Positions 53,385 through 63,184 of a DNA stretch of 64,000 nucleotides are shown here, one piece after another. The translations under genes and the position numbers were made by a program. Numbering within the stretch: the first letter of the stretch is position 1; each line of letters begins with the position of its first letter. The stretch lies in contig SOEU01000016.1 in the NCBI GenBank assembly GCA_021646415.1, positions 1 through 64,000 of the forward strand, given 5' to 3'. Origin of the DNA: Candidatus Brocadia sp. (GTDB lineage: Bacteria > Planctomycetota > Brocadiia > Brocadiales > Brocadiaceae). The notes under the pieces are model-generated. The model was not told the origin of the DNA and made no database searches. It saw only the letters and a list, made by a program, of their open reading frames with translations.

Positions 53385-54572
53385 ATGATACAAGCGATCA
53401 TTTTGGCTGCGGGAAAAAGTACAAGGACATGGCCGCTGACATTGACGAAGCCAAAACCATTACTGAAAGTAATGAATAAAGAGATACTCAGGCATAATTT
53501 GGATGCGTTGCAGGGATTAGTGAGCGCGGTTATGGTAATCGTAGGATTTAAAAAGGAAATGATCATAAACGAGATCGGCAATAAATATGGGAAGTTAAGC
53601 ATCCAGTATGTAGAACAAAAAACACAGTTAGGTACGGGACATGCCCTGAAATGTGTTGAAGATTTGATTAAAAACAAATTTGTCGTTTTAGGCGGAGACG
53701 ACATCTTTTCCCGCCGGGACATACAAGCATGTTTAAGGCATAAATACGCTGTTTTGGGGTGCAAGGTTGAAAATCCGAGCAGATTCGGTGTTTTCGTTTT
53801 GTCAGGCAAAGAGGTGAGAAAGGTCGTAGAAAAACCCCAGACATATGTGTCAGATATAGCAAATACAGGATTATATGTCTTTGATAAAAATGTATTCAAA
53901 TTTAAGCTGAAAAAAAGTACAAGGGGAGAATACGAAATAATTGACTACATCAATGAGCTTGTCAAAGAAGAAAAGGTAGTTTGTGAAACGGTAAAAGGAC
54001 ATTGGTTGTCGGTAGGGTATCCATGGGATTTAATTCAGGTAAATAACATTTTAGTCTCTGAAATAAAAAATGAGATAAAGGGAAAAATAGAGAAGAACGT
54101 TACCGTAAAAGGGAAGATACACGTAGGAAAAGGGACGGTAATTTTATCAGGGACGTATATAGACGGGAATGTTGTTATTGGCGAGAACTGCACCATAGGA
54201 CCAAACTGTTTTTTAAGAGGAAACACCTCGATCGGAAACAACTGTCATATTGGACAGGCGGTTGAGATAAAAAATAGTATTATTATGGATAATGCAAAAG
54301 TCCCCCATCTTTCTTATGTGGGAGATAGCGTTGTTGGAGAAAATAGCAATCTGGGCGCAGGCACAATCACCGCTAATTTAAGACATGACAATAAAAATGT
54401 GCAATCTGAAGTGAAAGGTGAATTGATTGATACTGGCAGAAGGAAGTTTGGGGCTATAATCGCCGATGATGTTCATACAGGAATAAATACAACAATCTAT
54501 CCCGGAAGAAAGCTTTGGCCGGGGGTAGGCACAGGGCCGGGCGAGATCGTTGATAAAGACAAGAAGGTTTAA
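53385..54572 (+). CDS. Bifunctional sugar-1-phosphate nucleotidylyltransferase/acetyltransferase (archaeal GlmU-like)
   Basis: A 395-residue protein with an N-terminal nucleotidyltransferase domain (AAGKSTRTWPLTLTKPKPLL near 8-27) and a C-terminal left-handed beta-helix with hexapeptide repeats (VIGENCTIGPN .. SIGNNCHIGQ). It has the architecture of archaeal bifunctional GlcNAc-1-P uridyltransferase/acetyltransferase enzymes rather than bacterial GlmU (about 455 residues). Directly behind glmM, it would finish UDP-GlcNAc synthesis. The usual arginine of GxGTRL is present as STRT, as in the archaeal type. Confidence 0.85.
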   Translation: MIQAIILAAGKSTRTWPLTLTKPKPLLKVMNKEILRHNLDALQGLVSAVMVIVGFKKEMIINEIGNKYGKLSIQYVEQKTQLGTGHALKCVEDLIKNKFVVLGGDDIFSRRDIQACLRHKYAVLGCKVENPSRFGVFVLSGKEVRKVVEKPQTYVSDIANTGLYVFDKNVFKFKLKKSTRGEYEIIDYINELVKEEKVVCETVKGHWLSVGYPWDLIQVNNILVSEIKNEIKGKIEKNVTVKGKIHVGKGTVILSGTYIDGNVVIGENCTIGPNCFLRGNTSIGNNCHIGQAVEIKNSIIMDNAKVPHLSYVGDSVVGENSNLGAGTITANLRHDNKNVQSEVKGELIDTGRRKFGAIIADDVHTGINTTIYPGRKLWPGVGTGPGEIVDKDKKV

Positions 54573-54776
54573 ATAATCAAATGCAGTCAGTACCACAAGC
54601 GTGAATGGTGGTTTGATTAGCCCTAAAAGGGGTTACTCAGGTCAGTATCAGGTTTATCATCAATCGATTCATTCACCTCCTGCGCCTGACAAATGCATTT
54701 CTATTCAATAGAGATTGACGTTGTTTTGGCAAATATTTACAAGCTTTGTTTAAGGAGTACTCTACCGGAATAGAAG

Positions 54777-55382
54777 ATGAAAGAGGCAACTGAGAAAACA
54801 CTGAGTATGTGGCTAAGTTTTCTTGCCATTATCTTTTCGGGAGTTAGCTTGTGGGTATCATATGAGAGTTGGAAAACTACAAACAAGGACTTCCAAGTGA
54901 ACCTTCAGCCCATTCTAGGAACAGAGTTTAAAATAGATAACGGTAAACAGGTATATGTCCTTATACTGGTTAACAAAGGACCCAATACAATTTATGATCT
55001 AAACATTGAGACATTTACTCGATTGGTAGACCTCGAAAATAGGCAAATGCCAATCCAAGCAGGAGGGCCGGTAGGCGATCTAGAAAAAAACAAAAAACTA
55101 GAACCTGGTGAAACTTACACGATCCCAATAACTGAATTTATTGATAATGCAGCAAAAATGAAAGATTACTCAAGGTACAAGAAAGACGAGAACTATCAGA
55201 TATTTTTCTCTTTTTACTTTTCTTTTAGACGATTGCCGGATAAAAAGCAGTTTGAAGAAACGAGGACTCTATTAATAACAAGGGCAGAAGGCACAGGACA
55301 GTTGATAGTGATAGACCCATACAAAACAATGAAGTTTAAAAATGAAACTATTAACGACTTAGAAAAGCTTTTTTCGCATTAA
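54777..55382 (+). CDS. Membrane-anchored hypothetical protein
   Basis: A 201-residue protein not recognised. One transmembrane helix at about 9-28 (MWLSFLAIIFSGVSLWVSY) is followed by a beta-rich soluble domain (about 45-180) containing VYVLILVNKGPNTIYDL. The layout suggests a small protein anchored at the membrane with a single globular domain. AAGGAG lies upstream. The intergenic DNA before it has a short hairpin (TAGCCCTAAAAGGGGTTA region). Confidence 0.55.
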   Translation: MKEATEKTLSMWLSFLAIIFSGVSLWVSYESWKTTNKDFQVNLQPILGTEFKIDNGKQVYVLILVNKGPNTIYDLNIETFTRLVDLENRQMPIQAGGPVGDLEKNKKLEPGETYTIPITEFIDNAAKMKDYSRYKKDENYQIFFSFYFSFRRLPDKKQFEETRTLLITRAEGTGQLIVIDPYKTMKFKNETINDLEKLFSH

Positions 55383-55475
55383 TGAACGTTGTTTTCCTAT
55401 AGGGGAAGCAATGGGCACATCCTAAAACTTAAACATTGGTATCAGGAAAATAGGGGGAAAATAGGGGAAAATAGG

Positions 55476-55680
55476 GGTCAAATCTTTATCATTTACAAAT
55501 CTGCTTCAACTCTTTTGATAATCTGAGTAAGTGTTTGTCACCTTCCAGTCTTTCTCGTAATCGTTTTCTCCCCACGCTCACAGTACTATAGTCTACCCCC
55601 ATCATTTCTCCTATCTCAGTTCCGTTTAGTCCGCCAACCCGATATAACAAGTCCATAGCTATTTGTCTTATTATGCCTCG
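55476..55680 (-). pseudogene. C-terminal HTH remnant of a Y1 transposase, minus strand
   Basis: The minus strand from 55680 encodes 63 residues ending at TGA/TAA near 55489: LLYRVGGLNGTEIGEMMGV, then DYSTVSVGRKRL, the DnaA-like helix-turn-helix found at the end of REP-associated transposases. An in-frame stop precedes it. Just beyond the end, GGGTCAAA (55477-55484) matches the terminal motif of the elements at 18.05 and 55.73 kb, here in opposite orientation. It is a third, inverted remnant of the family. Confidence 0.7.
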
Positions 55681-55727
55681 CTCCTTTTATTTCATCAAAA
55701 CTTTTCTTTGTCTCTTTGCTGAGATCA

Positions 55728-56631
55728 ATTCATGGGTCAAACAATTCATGGGTCAAACCTTCATTTTTCAATTGACAAACTTTACGTAAAAGAAAAGTTT
55801 TTGGATATCTTAAGAAGAACATAGGAGAGATATGGATACCTCCTCCATGCATATGCCCAAAAGGCATAAAAGATCAGAGGATTATAGGTGAACAAGTAGG
55901 TTGGGTTGAGGAACGAAACCCAACAACCTAATATGGCAAGAAAATAATGCAATATCGCAGATCACAAGCGCAAGGCGCAACGTTCTTCTTTACCGTAATA
56001 GCATACAATAGAAAGAGGTATTATGTCACAAGGCAAATGTAGCGCCGATAAAAGAGGCTTTCCAGTATATTATCAAGCAACACCCCTTTAGAATTCAGGC
56101 TTTTGTCCTACTTTCTGATCATATCCATTGTATTTGGACATTACCAGAAAACGACAATGCTTTCTCAATGCATGGCGATTTATCAAGAGTTATTTCAGCA
56201 GACGATGCAAGAGTGCGTACAAATATTTTATGAAAATGTGGCATGAATAATCGCAGTTGTTGGGTTTTCGCTTTGCTCAACCCAACCTACACAACTTATA
56301 AGGAAAAAGAATCAATCGTAGATACAGCAGAAACACCTTCCTACTTTTCCAGGACAAAAACTGCTGCAATGAAGGCATACGGAGATTTTGTAAAGGAAGG
56401 TACAGGAGAAAGAAACAATCCCCTGGAAGATGTGGAAGCTGGAGTTCACCTCGGCAGTACAATATTCATAGCAAAGACAAGAGGTATGTTGCAAAGACGG
56501 AAACCCGATGAAGAGATTCCTCAGGTGAAACGCTAAAGCGAGTAGAAGCCAGGATAAAAAGAGAGAGATAATTCCAGAAAGAAATCGAAGTTAAAAAGGC
56601 AATTAATAATTAAATAACGAAGGGCTGACCC
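55728..56631 (+). mobile_element. Decayed Y1 transposable element, copy 2, with nested insertion
   Basis: It starts with the same tandem ATTCATGGGTCAA pair as copy 1 and ends with GAAGGGCTGACCC (56619-56631). The transposase sequence carries the same AAAGGCATAAAAGATCAGAGGATTATAGG junction as copy 1, where the catalytic part has been deleted, and also lacks most of the N-terminal coding part. It is interrupted at about 55898 by a second element. The distal part (56290-56536) is almost identical to copy 1. Confidence 0.75.
55898..56290 (+). mobile_element. REP-flanked RAYT element remnant, nested in copy 2
   Basis: The unit is bounded by two hairpins of the same sequence: GTTGGGTT..AACCCAAC at 55900-55907/55917-55924 and at 56259-56266/56279-56286. 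Between them the plus strand encodes, across two frameshifts, a different REP-associated tyrosine transposase: QAQGATFFFTVIAYN, then the HUH motif SDHIHCIW and LPENDNAFS, then WRFIKSYFSRRCKSAYK. The catalytic frame is broken, so it is not autonomous. This is the structure of a REP/RAYT unit. Confidence 0.75.
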
Positions 56632-56650
56632 TTGGCTTTGCTTGGCTTTT

Positions 56651-56806
56651 GCGCTCTTCGAGAGCCTTGCGCGTGTAGTCGAAGCCCTTGTGAGTGTTCA
56701 GATCCATTCAACGAAACGTCTGGGTCGGATAGATCGGTGTAGTCGCGCTGTTTAATGTCGAGTCCTTGTCGACCCCGAAGTGAACGCATTTAGTCTCGAG
56801 TCGCAT
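56651..56806 (-). pseudogene. 5' remnant of a Cys/Met-metabolism PLP enzyme
   Basis: ATG at 56806, eight bases after the preceding gene's end, opens RLETKCVHFGV .. TTPIYPTQTFR, the N-terminus of cystathionine gamma-synthase / methionine gamma-lyase-type enzymes. A TGA follows directly, then the frame continues with HKGFDYTRKALEER, which lacks the conserved GNPT after YTR. Sequence identity ends near 56650, at the edge of the AT-rich repeat nest. The gene is GC-rich like the adjoining glycosidase gene, so it belonged to that segment. Confidence 0.75.
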
Positions 56807-56814
56807 GAACCCTT

Positions 56815-59790
56815 CTACCCCACTCTCACAGCCATTTCGACGGCCACGCCGGGAGGTGCGGAAACGATGATGCCTCCGGGGGGTGTGATTGGTGGGCCGT
56901 CGAGCATCAGCTTCACCGTGTGAGCGCCGGTACGGCGCAGCGTGTAGGACAGCGGCCCGTAATAGGTCTGCAGGTTGCGGACACCGACGACTCCATCGTC
57001 GGCGAGCCAAAACTCTGGCACCCCGGCGGCGAGCACCAGCGCCTGGTCCGAGTGCCGCTCGTATGCGAACAGGCTCATCACGGCGAGCACGTACTCGGCA
57101 CCTATCCACGAATGCGGAATGTCGCCGAGATGACCGGGGCTTCGCGGGTCACGCCACGAGATCTCGGGCCACTGGTTCCACGCGCGCGGGCGGCGGTCGC
57201 TGAGGAAGAACTCGAGCAGCTCGTGTGCCTCGCTACACCTTCCGAGTCGCACGAGCGCGCCGATGATGCGGATCTCATAGGCGGTGTAGTTGGTCCAGTC
57301 GGCCGCACCGTCGCGGCGCGCACGAAACCAGGCCAGATACTGCTCGTACGTGGCATCGAGCTTTCCGCTCGGCAGACGCTCGGCAGCGTCTGTGATCTGT
57401 AGCGCGGCGGCGGTGGCGGTCGGATCGAAATCCGCCCACTCCACTGATCCCGGAACATACGTGAGGCCCTTCTCGGAGATCAGGGTGTTGATCGATGCGT
57501 AGAGCGAGAGCTCGAGCGACGCGCGCAAATCGGTAAATCGCTGTGCCTCAACGGACTCGCCGAGAATCGTCGCGATCTCGGCTGCATCGCCAAGACCGCG
57601 CACCGCCCAGAAGTCGTCCCAATACGAGTGCACTGGCTGCGCTAGATACCCTTCGTGACTCACCGACTCGGGCAACAGCCCATGACACGCTCGTTTCGCT
57701 CCGCGCTCGTACTCGGGCGTCAAGCGCGCGGCACGCAGCCGCTCGAGGTAGCCGGACGCTCGCCAAACGCACGGCCACGTCTCAACGAGCAGATCATAAT
57801 CTCGCGTGAACCGGTAGTGCTCCATGATCGTGAACAGAAGCTGGCCATGGCTGTCGTGCTCGGCAAGCCAGTCTGGGCCTGTCTCGTCGACGCAGCACGG
57901 CACGTTGCCGTCCGCTGCCTGGTGCGAAGCGTACCAGCGGATGTAGTCGCGCACCTCATCGTGCCAGCCCATGCGCAACGCGGCGGCGGCCATCATAGCG
58001 CCGTCGCGAATCCACGAGCGAGTGTAACGGCGCGGGCCTGGTTGCAGTGCGGGGCCGTTGCGGTTGACGAGAATATGCGCGGCAGCCGTTTTGACAGTGT
58101 TCACGACGTCGCGTGCGCGTGACGGCACAACGAGATCGAAGCCCGAAAGCGCACGCCCCCACCGGCGCTCCGCACGCACCGCCTCACGCTCGAACGTGTC
58201 GTTCGTCGCGGTGCGAAGCCGTGCGATCACCTCATCTTGCCGGACCGTGTCGGCGGAGCCAAACGGCACCGCGATCCACACGTCAGCTAACCGCCCTGGC
58301 TCGATGGCGAGATCATAAGCGAGCGCGGCCGAACAGTAGCCGAAAGCATCATTGACCTCGATTGCCGGCGGCAACTCGCCCCGCGCCACATACGCAGTGA
58401 TCGGCCCTTCGTCAAACAGAGCGGCACCGAAGCCCGATGGTACCGGCTCGCCGAGCGGCACGATCGCTCTCGAGTCGTTCACCCATACCACGCCGTCGAA
58501 CAGCTTGATTCGCTCGACCCGTGAGACGCCGCCCATACCGCGAAACGCCTGCCATGGCGGATCCACCTGTACGGGTCTGACGGCGACATATAGCCGTACT
58601 GTCGTAGTCTCAGTGCCGTGTTTTTCGATGCGATAGCGTGCGAGCACGACGGGCGCATCGCCCATACTCGCTACCCATACTGTCGTTTGCAGCAAGATGT
58701 CGCCGCACCGCCAGACAGTTGACGGAATCGGCAGATGGTCGCTCTCGAGCGCTTGCGTGATGTCGGCATTGGCCCATGTGATGAGCTCGCCGTTGACCGC
58801 AAGCAACGGTTCGAGCGAGAATGAGCCTTTGTCGATCTCAATCAGCCCGTCCTCATTCAGCAACGCCTGCGGGCCGCCTTTGACCGAGGCTACCGCCGTC
58901 CAGTAAGCCTGTTCGCCATGAAGCCATCGAGGAAACCGCCCCCTTGGCTCGCGCGCAGCGACGCTTCGAAAGAACGAGTCGATTGTGCGTGAGACGTCGA
59001 ATGGCTCGATCTCGATCGATTCGATTGCGTTTTCACGACCGCTCGACGGCTCGCGAATCTCCACACGCAGCCGCGTCACGGAAGCGTTGCCGGGCGCGTA
59101 GATGTAGCTTCGCTCCCCTGCCGCACGCGGAGCCGACCAGATCATCGTCCATCTAATGCCGTCGTCTGACGCGCGCAGGTCGAACGCGCGTGCGCCCGTG
59201 AGCGCATCCCACACGATCGTAAACCCACCGTGCTCGCGTGGTTCATGAAGATCGAGTTCCATCCACTCGCAACCATGCGTGCGGCCCCGCGTAACGCTCG
59301 GCGCGGGATGCTGACTGCGGTCCTCCAGCGCTAGATCTTCGATCCACACGTGCCCTCTTCCTCCGGTGACGGCGACGATCGCGATCTCGATCGCGCCGAG
59401 ATGCTTAATCGTGCCTCCGCCGGCAGGACCCCATGCGAACTCTAGCTCACGGCTCGGAATCGTCAAGCGCCCCCACTGCTTCGGGAAGTCGAAAACGTCG
59501 CGCCGATACCACCAGACGTTGTGGCCCGACGTGTCGACGAGCTTTACCTCGAGCTTGTTCGGCGGCGCTTCACCGCGAATCCCAAGCGACAGCGTAAACG
59601 TGGTCGGTAGCCGCCTCACGAGCTCGCGGCGGGCGACGGCGAAGCCGCCGCCTTTGAAATCGAAGTCTAGTCTCAGAGCCGCATTGGCATGCGAGCCGGC
59701 GTCAGCAGCAAGCGCGAGCGTCGCCTGGCCAGAGGCGACAGGCATCCATACCACCGGATCGGTGAAGTCGTCAAGCACCTCAGTCTTCAT
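56815..59790 (-). CDS. Large six-hairpin glycosidase-like protein with N-terminal beta-sandwich
   Basis: A 991-residue protein, GC-rich. The first ~270 residues contain beta-sandwich modules resembling carbohydrate-binding or F5/8-type domains (WIEDLALEDRS, VTRLRVEI). Residues about 560-900 form an (alpha/alpha)6 toroid-like region with RSWIRDGAMMAAA, PCCVDETGPDW and EHDSHGQLLFTI. No catalytic acid can be assigned by eye, and no signal peptide is obvious. Its start overlaps the GH94-like gene's stop by four bases, so the two are translationally coupled and probably act on the same polysaccharide. Confidence 0.7.
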   Translation of the reverse strand: MKTEVLDDFTDPVVWMPVASGQATLALAADAGSHANAALRLDFDFKGGGFAVARRELVRRLPTTFTLSLGIRGEAPPNKLEVKLVDTSGHNVWWYRRDVFDFPKQWGRLTIPSRELEFAWGPAGGGTIKHLGAIEIAIVAVTGGRGHVWIEDLALEDRSQHPAPSVTRGRTHGCEWMELDLHEPREHGGFTIVWDALTGARAFDLRASDDGIRWTMIWSAPRAAGERSYIYAPGNASVTRLRVEIREPSSGRENAIESIEIEPFDVSRTIDSFFRSVAAREPRGRFPRWLHGEQAYWTAVASVKGGPQALLNEDGLIEIDKGSFSLEPLLAVNGELITWANADITQALESDHLPIPSTVWRCGDILLQTTVWVASMGDAPVVLARYRIEKHGTETTTVRLYVAVRPVQVDPPWQAFRGMGGVSRVERIKLFDGVVWVNDSRAIVPLGEPVPSGFGAALFDEGPITAYVARGELPPAIEVNDAFGYCSAALAYDLAIEPGRLADVWIAVPFGSADTVRQDEVIARLRTATNDTFEREAVRAERRWGRALSGFDLVVPSRARDVVNTVKTAAAHILVNRNGPALQPGPRRYTRSWIRDGAMMAAAALRMGWHDEVRDYIRWYASHQAADGNVPCCVDETGPDWLAEHDSHGQLLFTIMEHYRFTRDYDLLVETWPCVWRASGYLERLRAARLTPEYERGAKRACHGLLPESVSHEGYLAQPVHSYWDDFWAVRGLGDAAEIATILGESVEAQRFTDLRASLELSLYASINTLISEKGLTYVPGSVEWADFDPTATAAALQITDAAERLPSGKLDATYEQYLAWFRARRDGAADWTNYTAYEIRIIGALVRLGRCSEAHELLEFFLSDRRPRAWNQWPEISWRDPRSPGHLGDIPHSWIGAEYVLAVMSLFAYERHSDQALVLAAGVPEFWLADDGVVGVRNLQTYYGPLSYTLRRTGAHTVKLMLDGPPITPPGGIIVSAPPGVAVEMAVRVG

Positions 59791-62700
59791 GGTTCTAGCC
59801 GGACCTCGAGGACGTTCATGTCAGGACGGAGACGCCGGCGCAGCAAACCGAGATCTACGCGCACACCACCGGTGCGATAGCGGTTGGGCTCTCGCTTGAA
59901 CGGCAACGCCTCGCCGTTCAGCGTGAGCGCGATCGGGCTGCAGCCCTTGCGGCCCGTACGGTAGATCATCGTCACGGGCGCATCCGCAAGACGAATCTCT
60001 GCGCGCAGGCCATCGAGCCCTGTGGGAACGACCGGATCGATTACCACCGAAGTCGCGTTCCTCCGGACGCCGACGAAGCACTCGTGAATCAAGCGGTAGA
60101 CAATGCCGGGCCCGCTCGAGTAGACGCGCCAGCCGCCCTCGACTGTGATAGTACCGCGCATGACCTCTTTGTAGCGCGCGCTCGCTTCGTAGCGATCGTA
60201 GAAGGCGGCGTCCGAGCTCGAGTGGTAGCAGTTCGCTTGGCGAGGCGCCGCGGCTGGCACGACCGAGGCCAGCGCGATCGGGTTCGCCTGCCTCAGCGCA
60301 AGGAAGAAAGCGTCGGCATCGCCGTAGTGCGCCATCGCCTCAGCGTAACGCAGGTGCGCGTGCATGTACATGACGCCGATTTCGCGTCCGAAGAATGTGC
60401 TGCTCTCGGCGCGTTGGAAGTGCTGCTGCGGGCCGCCTTGGTAGCGCGGTGGCCGGTCAAACAGCCGCGCGCCGTCGGGAGCGAGCAGGTGCTCGCGAAT
60501 GTAGCCTACGTGCACCTCCGCCTGCTCTGGTGTGAATAGTTCGTAAAGAATTGAGTGGATCATTGGAAGCAGTCTATACGAGATGCCGGTCATCGTGTCG
60601 CTCGGATGCAGGAGACGGACGACCACACCACCCTCGCTCAAAAAAGCTGCGAAGCCCGCAAACCCAGCGAGCACACTGCCATCAATAAGAAAGCGTTGAT
60701 AGTCTGCGAGCACTTCTGCCGCCTGGGCCTCGAGGTCAGATGCAAGCGGGCGAGCAGTGTCACGGCCGACCCGCCGCAGCCCATCCGTAAGCGTGCGAAG
60801 CGTGTGGTAGTGCAATGTCACTGTCCACGAGCTGCACATCATCTCCTTCATCGTCGGATCTACTGGCTGCAGCGTATCGTTCCAATCGCCGTTGCCATAG
60901 ACGGCAAGGTGAGTCCCGGCGACCACACGCTTCGCGATGACGTCGAGAGCGCGCTCGACATGTACCGACATTACCGCCATCTCGCCGTGTGCGACACCGC
61001 GCTCGTCGTAAAACGGAAAACGCTCATCGAGAATCGAGGGGTCTTCGGTCGCCGATAAGTATTGGCCGAGAGCCAGCAGTGGCCAAAACACGATGTCGCC
61101 GTGTGAGTCGGGCGCACGGATGCCGCGCTCACGCTCGAAGAACATGAACCACTGCGGCCAGTCGCCGTCGGGGTTCTGCGCGCGAAAGATGCGGAGCAGC
61201 AAATCTCGAAGCGTCTCGTAATCGCCGCGCGCGAGCAGCAGCTCGACCGGCCCTTGACAGATGTCGCGCGTGCCCCAGCCGCCATTGGCGTACTGCTCGA
61301 TGCCATGCGGGGCCAGATAGTGAATGAGAGCGTTCTGCATGAACCACGGCAAGATCTCGCGCAGCCGCAGCACATCGGCGGCGAGGATCGAGCGAGCCGG
61401 AGGAGCGAAAACGAGCGGTCCAGCGAGGTTACTCCAATACGCGGCCTCACGCGATTGTTCCACCTCACCTGGCTGGGCCGACGTGTTGTCAGTGTCGCTC
61501 TCAATGAGGCATCCGAGGATGCGAAGCCCCACAGCGGTCGCAGGCGCTGTCACGATCGTTACGAATGGCTCGCCACGCGAGCGGCCGTCGACGAACAGCA
61601 ACTCATCGCCGCCGACGCGCTCGAAGTGTGTGCCGCGCGAGGCATCGATGCGGAAGAAACCGTCGGGAAACCGCGAGCCAATCTCGGAGTCACGCTGCGG
61701 TCGCACGACGACGCCGCGCTGGTCGCGGGCGAAGAGCACAGGCGTGCCGGTCGCACCGTCATCGCCGTTTAAAGCAATGCGAGTGGAGATGAGAAAACGA
61801 CATGGTGGCCCCTGGCGCACATCGATGTCAAGCGAGATCTCGTGACAATAAAGCGAGGCCGCTACGCAGATCTCGATCAGCCGACCGGAATACTTGTAAA
61901 ACCAGCGGCAACGGCTCGGTAACATCTCGAATGCAGAAGGCGTAGCGAGCAAATGGTAGCCGTCGTCGAGTTCGACGAATATCCGTTGGCCGTCGGCGCG
62001 TGGCGTACCCGACAAGTCGCGGTAGCCGTGCGTCGCCGCGACGAAACGGTTGATGTTGGTGTGACCCTGGGTGAGCATAGCGTTGAACACGCCGCGCATC
62101 CATACCGTAGAGGAGAGTGCCGCTTCGTCTGGCTTCAACGCTGCCCCGGTGCGAAGGATGTGCGCGTGCGGCCGCAGCACAGCGCGCTCTTTCGCCGCAA
62201 GTACCACGTGGCGGTCTGAGCCAATGAAATACGACAGCAGCCGACCATCGCGTCTCTCTTCTTCCCGACGGTCGGAGCCGAATAACGATGTAATTTCCCC
62301 GTCAGTCATATCTTCGCCAACGAGCGACGGCACAAGTCCGAACAAGCTTGGCGCGGGCGAGTCACCGTATGGGAAGGCAGAATCCTTCGGTGGCACGGCT
62401 GCCTCGGGAAGCGCGAGCGCTCGATCGACGTGCGCGAGGTCGGCCGGCGAGCTCGCGGCCTGGTGATCCGGCGCAAAGTAGCCGAAGAACCCACGCTCGA
62501 CGGCAGCCCCCGGGCCCAGCCACACGCCCTCGTCCTGAATCATGGCCATCGCGTGCTCGTGCTGGCGCCGCCGGCTCTCGAGCCGCTCGAGGGCGAGGCC
62601 GTCTAGTTGAAGCGCGTCGGTCGCGAAGCCAACTCCATGGCCAAGCGATCCGAGCATCACCCACGGATGGCGTCCACCCATCGGCAGATTCTGTCGCACC

Positions 62701-63176
62701 GCCAGTAAGTGACCGCGACTCGCATGGTAGAGCGGCGTGAAGTCGACGTACTGGCTGACGTAGTACTCGTTGCTGCGAACCGCAGCGTAGTGAGCGAGCG
62801 AGAGGTCCTGTGTGTAAACCAGATCGATGTGCAGCTGCGAAGCGCAGGCGTTTCGCAGCGAAACGTGCCAAAACCAAGCCGGTTCCGCCGTTGCCAACCG
62901 TAGGGTCACACAATACTTGACGCCCTCCCATGTTCCGTGTGCGACGAGCCTGGCAGCGTCTGCGTGGATCGTTCCGGGGCTGCATGGTCCGAGCAATGGC
63001 ACGCAGCGCAGCGCGCCGTCGAGACGGCGGAGATAAATGTTCGCCGGGCCGCCGTCGATCTCAGTGCCGAGGTAGGTATTGAGAATGATGTCGCCATGAT
63101 CCGCGCGCTCGAGCGATCCGTTGGCACGGATGCGGAAGCAAAGACCTGACAGGCTCTTTAGACGAATGGTGGACAT
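59787..63176 (-). CDS. GH94/GH189-type beta-glucan phosphorylase-like protein
   Basis: About 1129 residues from ATG 63176 (MSTIRLKSLSG). Beta-sandwich regions precede an (alpha/alpha)6 catalytic domain. The motif YGNGDWNDTLQPV near residue 763 matches the catalytic-aspartate region of GH94 phosphorylases (cellobiose, chitobiose and 1,2-beta-oligoglucan types). Length is closest to 1,2-beta-oligoglucan phosphorylase and to the phosphorylase part of cyclic beta-1,2-glucan synthase. No glycosyltransferase domain or signal peptide. The 63227 alternative start would overlap the ABC gene more and is rejected. Its stop overlaps the start of the next gene. Confidence 0.75.
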   Translation of the reverse strand: MSTIRLKSLSGLCFRIRANGSLERADHGDIILNTYLGTEIDGGPANIYLRRLDGALRCVPLLGPCSPGTIHADAARLVAHGTWEGVKYCVTLRLATAEPAWFWHVSLRNACASQLHIDLVYTQDLSLAHYAAVRSNEYYVSQYVDFTPLYHASRGHLLAVRQNLPMGGRHPWVMLGSLGHGVGFATDALQLDGLALERLESRRRQHEHAMAMIQDEGVWLGPGAAVERGFFGYFAPDHQAASSPADLAHVDRALALPEAAVPPKDSAFPYGDSPAPSLFGLVPSLVGEDMTDGEITSLFGSDRREEERRDGRLLSYFIGSDRHVVLAAKERAVLRPHAHILRTGAALKPDEAALSSTVWMRGVFNAMLTQGHTNINRFVAATHGYRDLSGTPRADGQRIFVELDDGYHLLATPSAFEMLPSRCRWFYKYSGRLIEICVAASLYCHEISLDIDVRQGPPCRFLISTRIALNGDDGATGTPVLFARDQRGVVVRPQRDSEIGSRFPDGFFRIDASRGTHFERVGGDELLFVDGRSRGEPFVTIVTAPATAVGLRILGCLIESDTDNTSAQPGEVEQSREAAYWSNLAGPLVFAPPARSILAADVLRLREILPWFMQNALIHYLAPHGIEQYANGGWGTRDICQGPVELLLARGDYETLRDLLLRIFRAQNPDGDWPQWFMFFERERGIRAPDSHGDIVFWPLLALGQYLSATEDPSILDERFPFYDERGVAHGEMAVMSVHVERALDVIAKRVVAGTHLAVYGNGDWNDTLQPVDPTMKEMMCSSWTVTLHYHTLRTLTDGLRRVGRDTARPLASDLEAQAAEVLADYQRFLIDGSVLAGFAGFAAFLSEGGVVVRLLHPSDTMTGISYRLLPMIHSILYELFTPEQAEVHVGYIREHLLAPDGARLFDRPPRYQGGPQQHFQRAESSTFFGREIGVMYMHAHLRYAEAMAHYGDADAFFLALRQANPIALASVVPAAAPRQANCYHSSSDAAFYDRYEASARYKEVMRGTITVEGGWRVYSSGPGIVYRLIHECFVGVRRNATSVVIDPVVPTGLDGLRAEIRLADAPVTMIYRTGRKGCSPIALTLNGEALPFKREPNRYRTGGVRVDLGLLRRRLRPDMNVLEVRLEP

Positions 63177-63184
63177 AGCGCAGC

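Noticed and set aside
56243-56536. 97-codon plus-strand frame
   Set aside because: It is the distal transposase remnant read from within the nested element; the N-terminal part is accidental.
57543-58355. Several plus-strand frames in the GC-rich segment
   Set aside because: They are arginine-rich shadows antisense to the glycosidase-like gene, as expected from high GC content.
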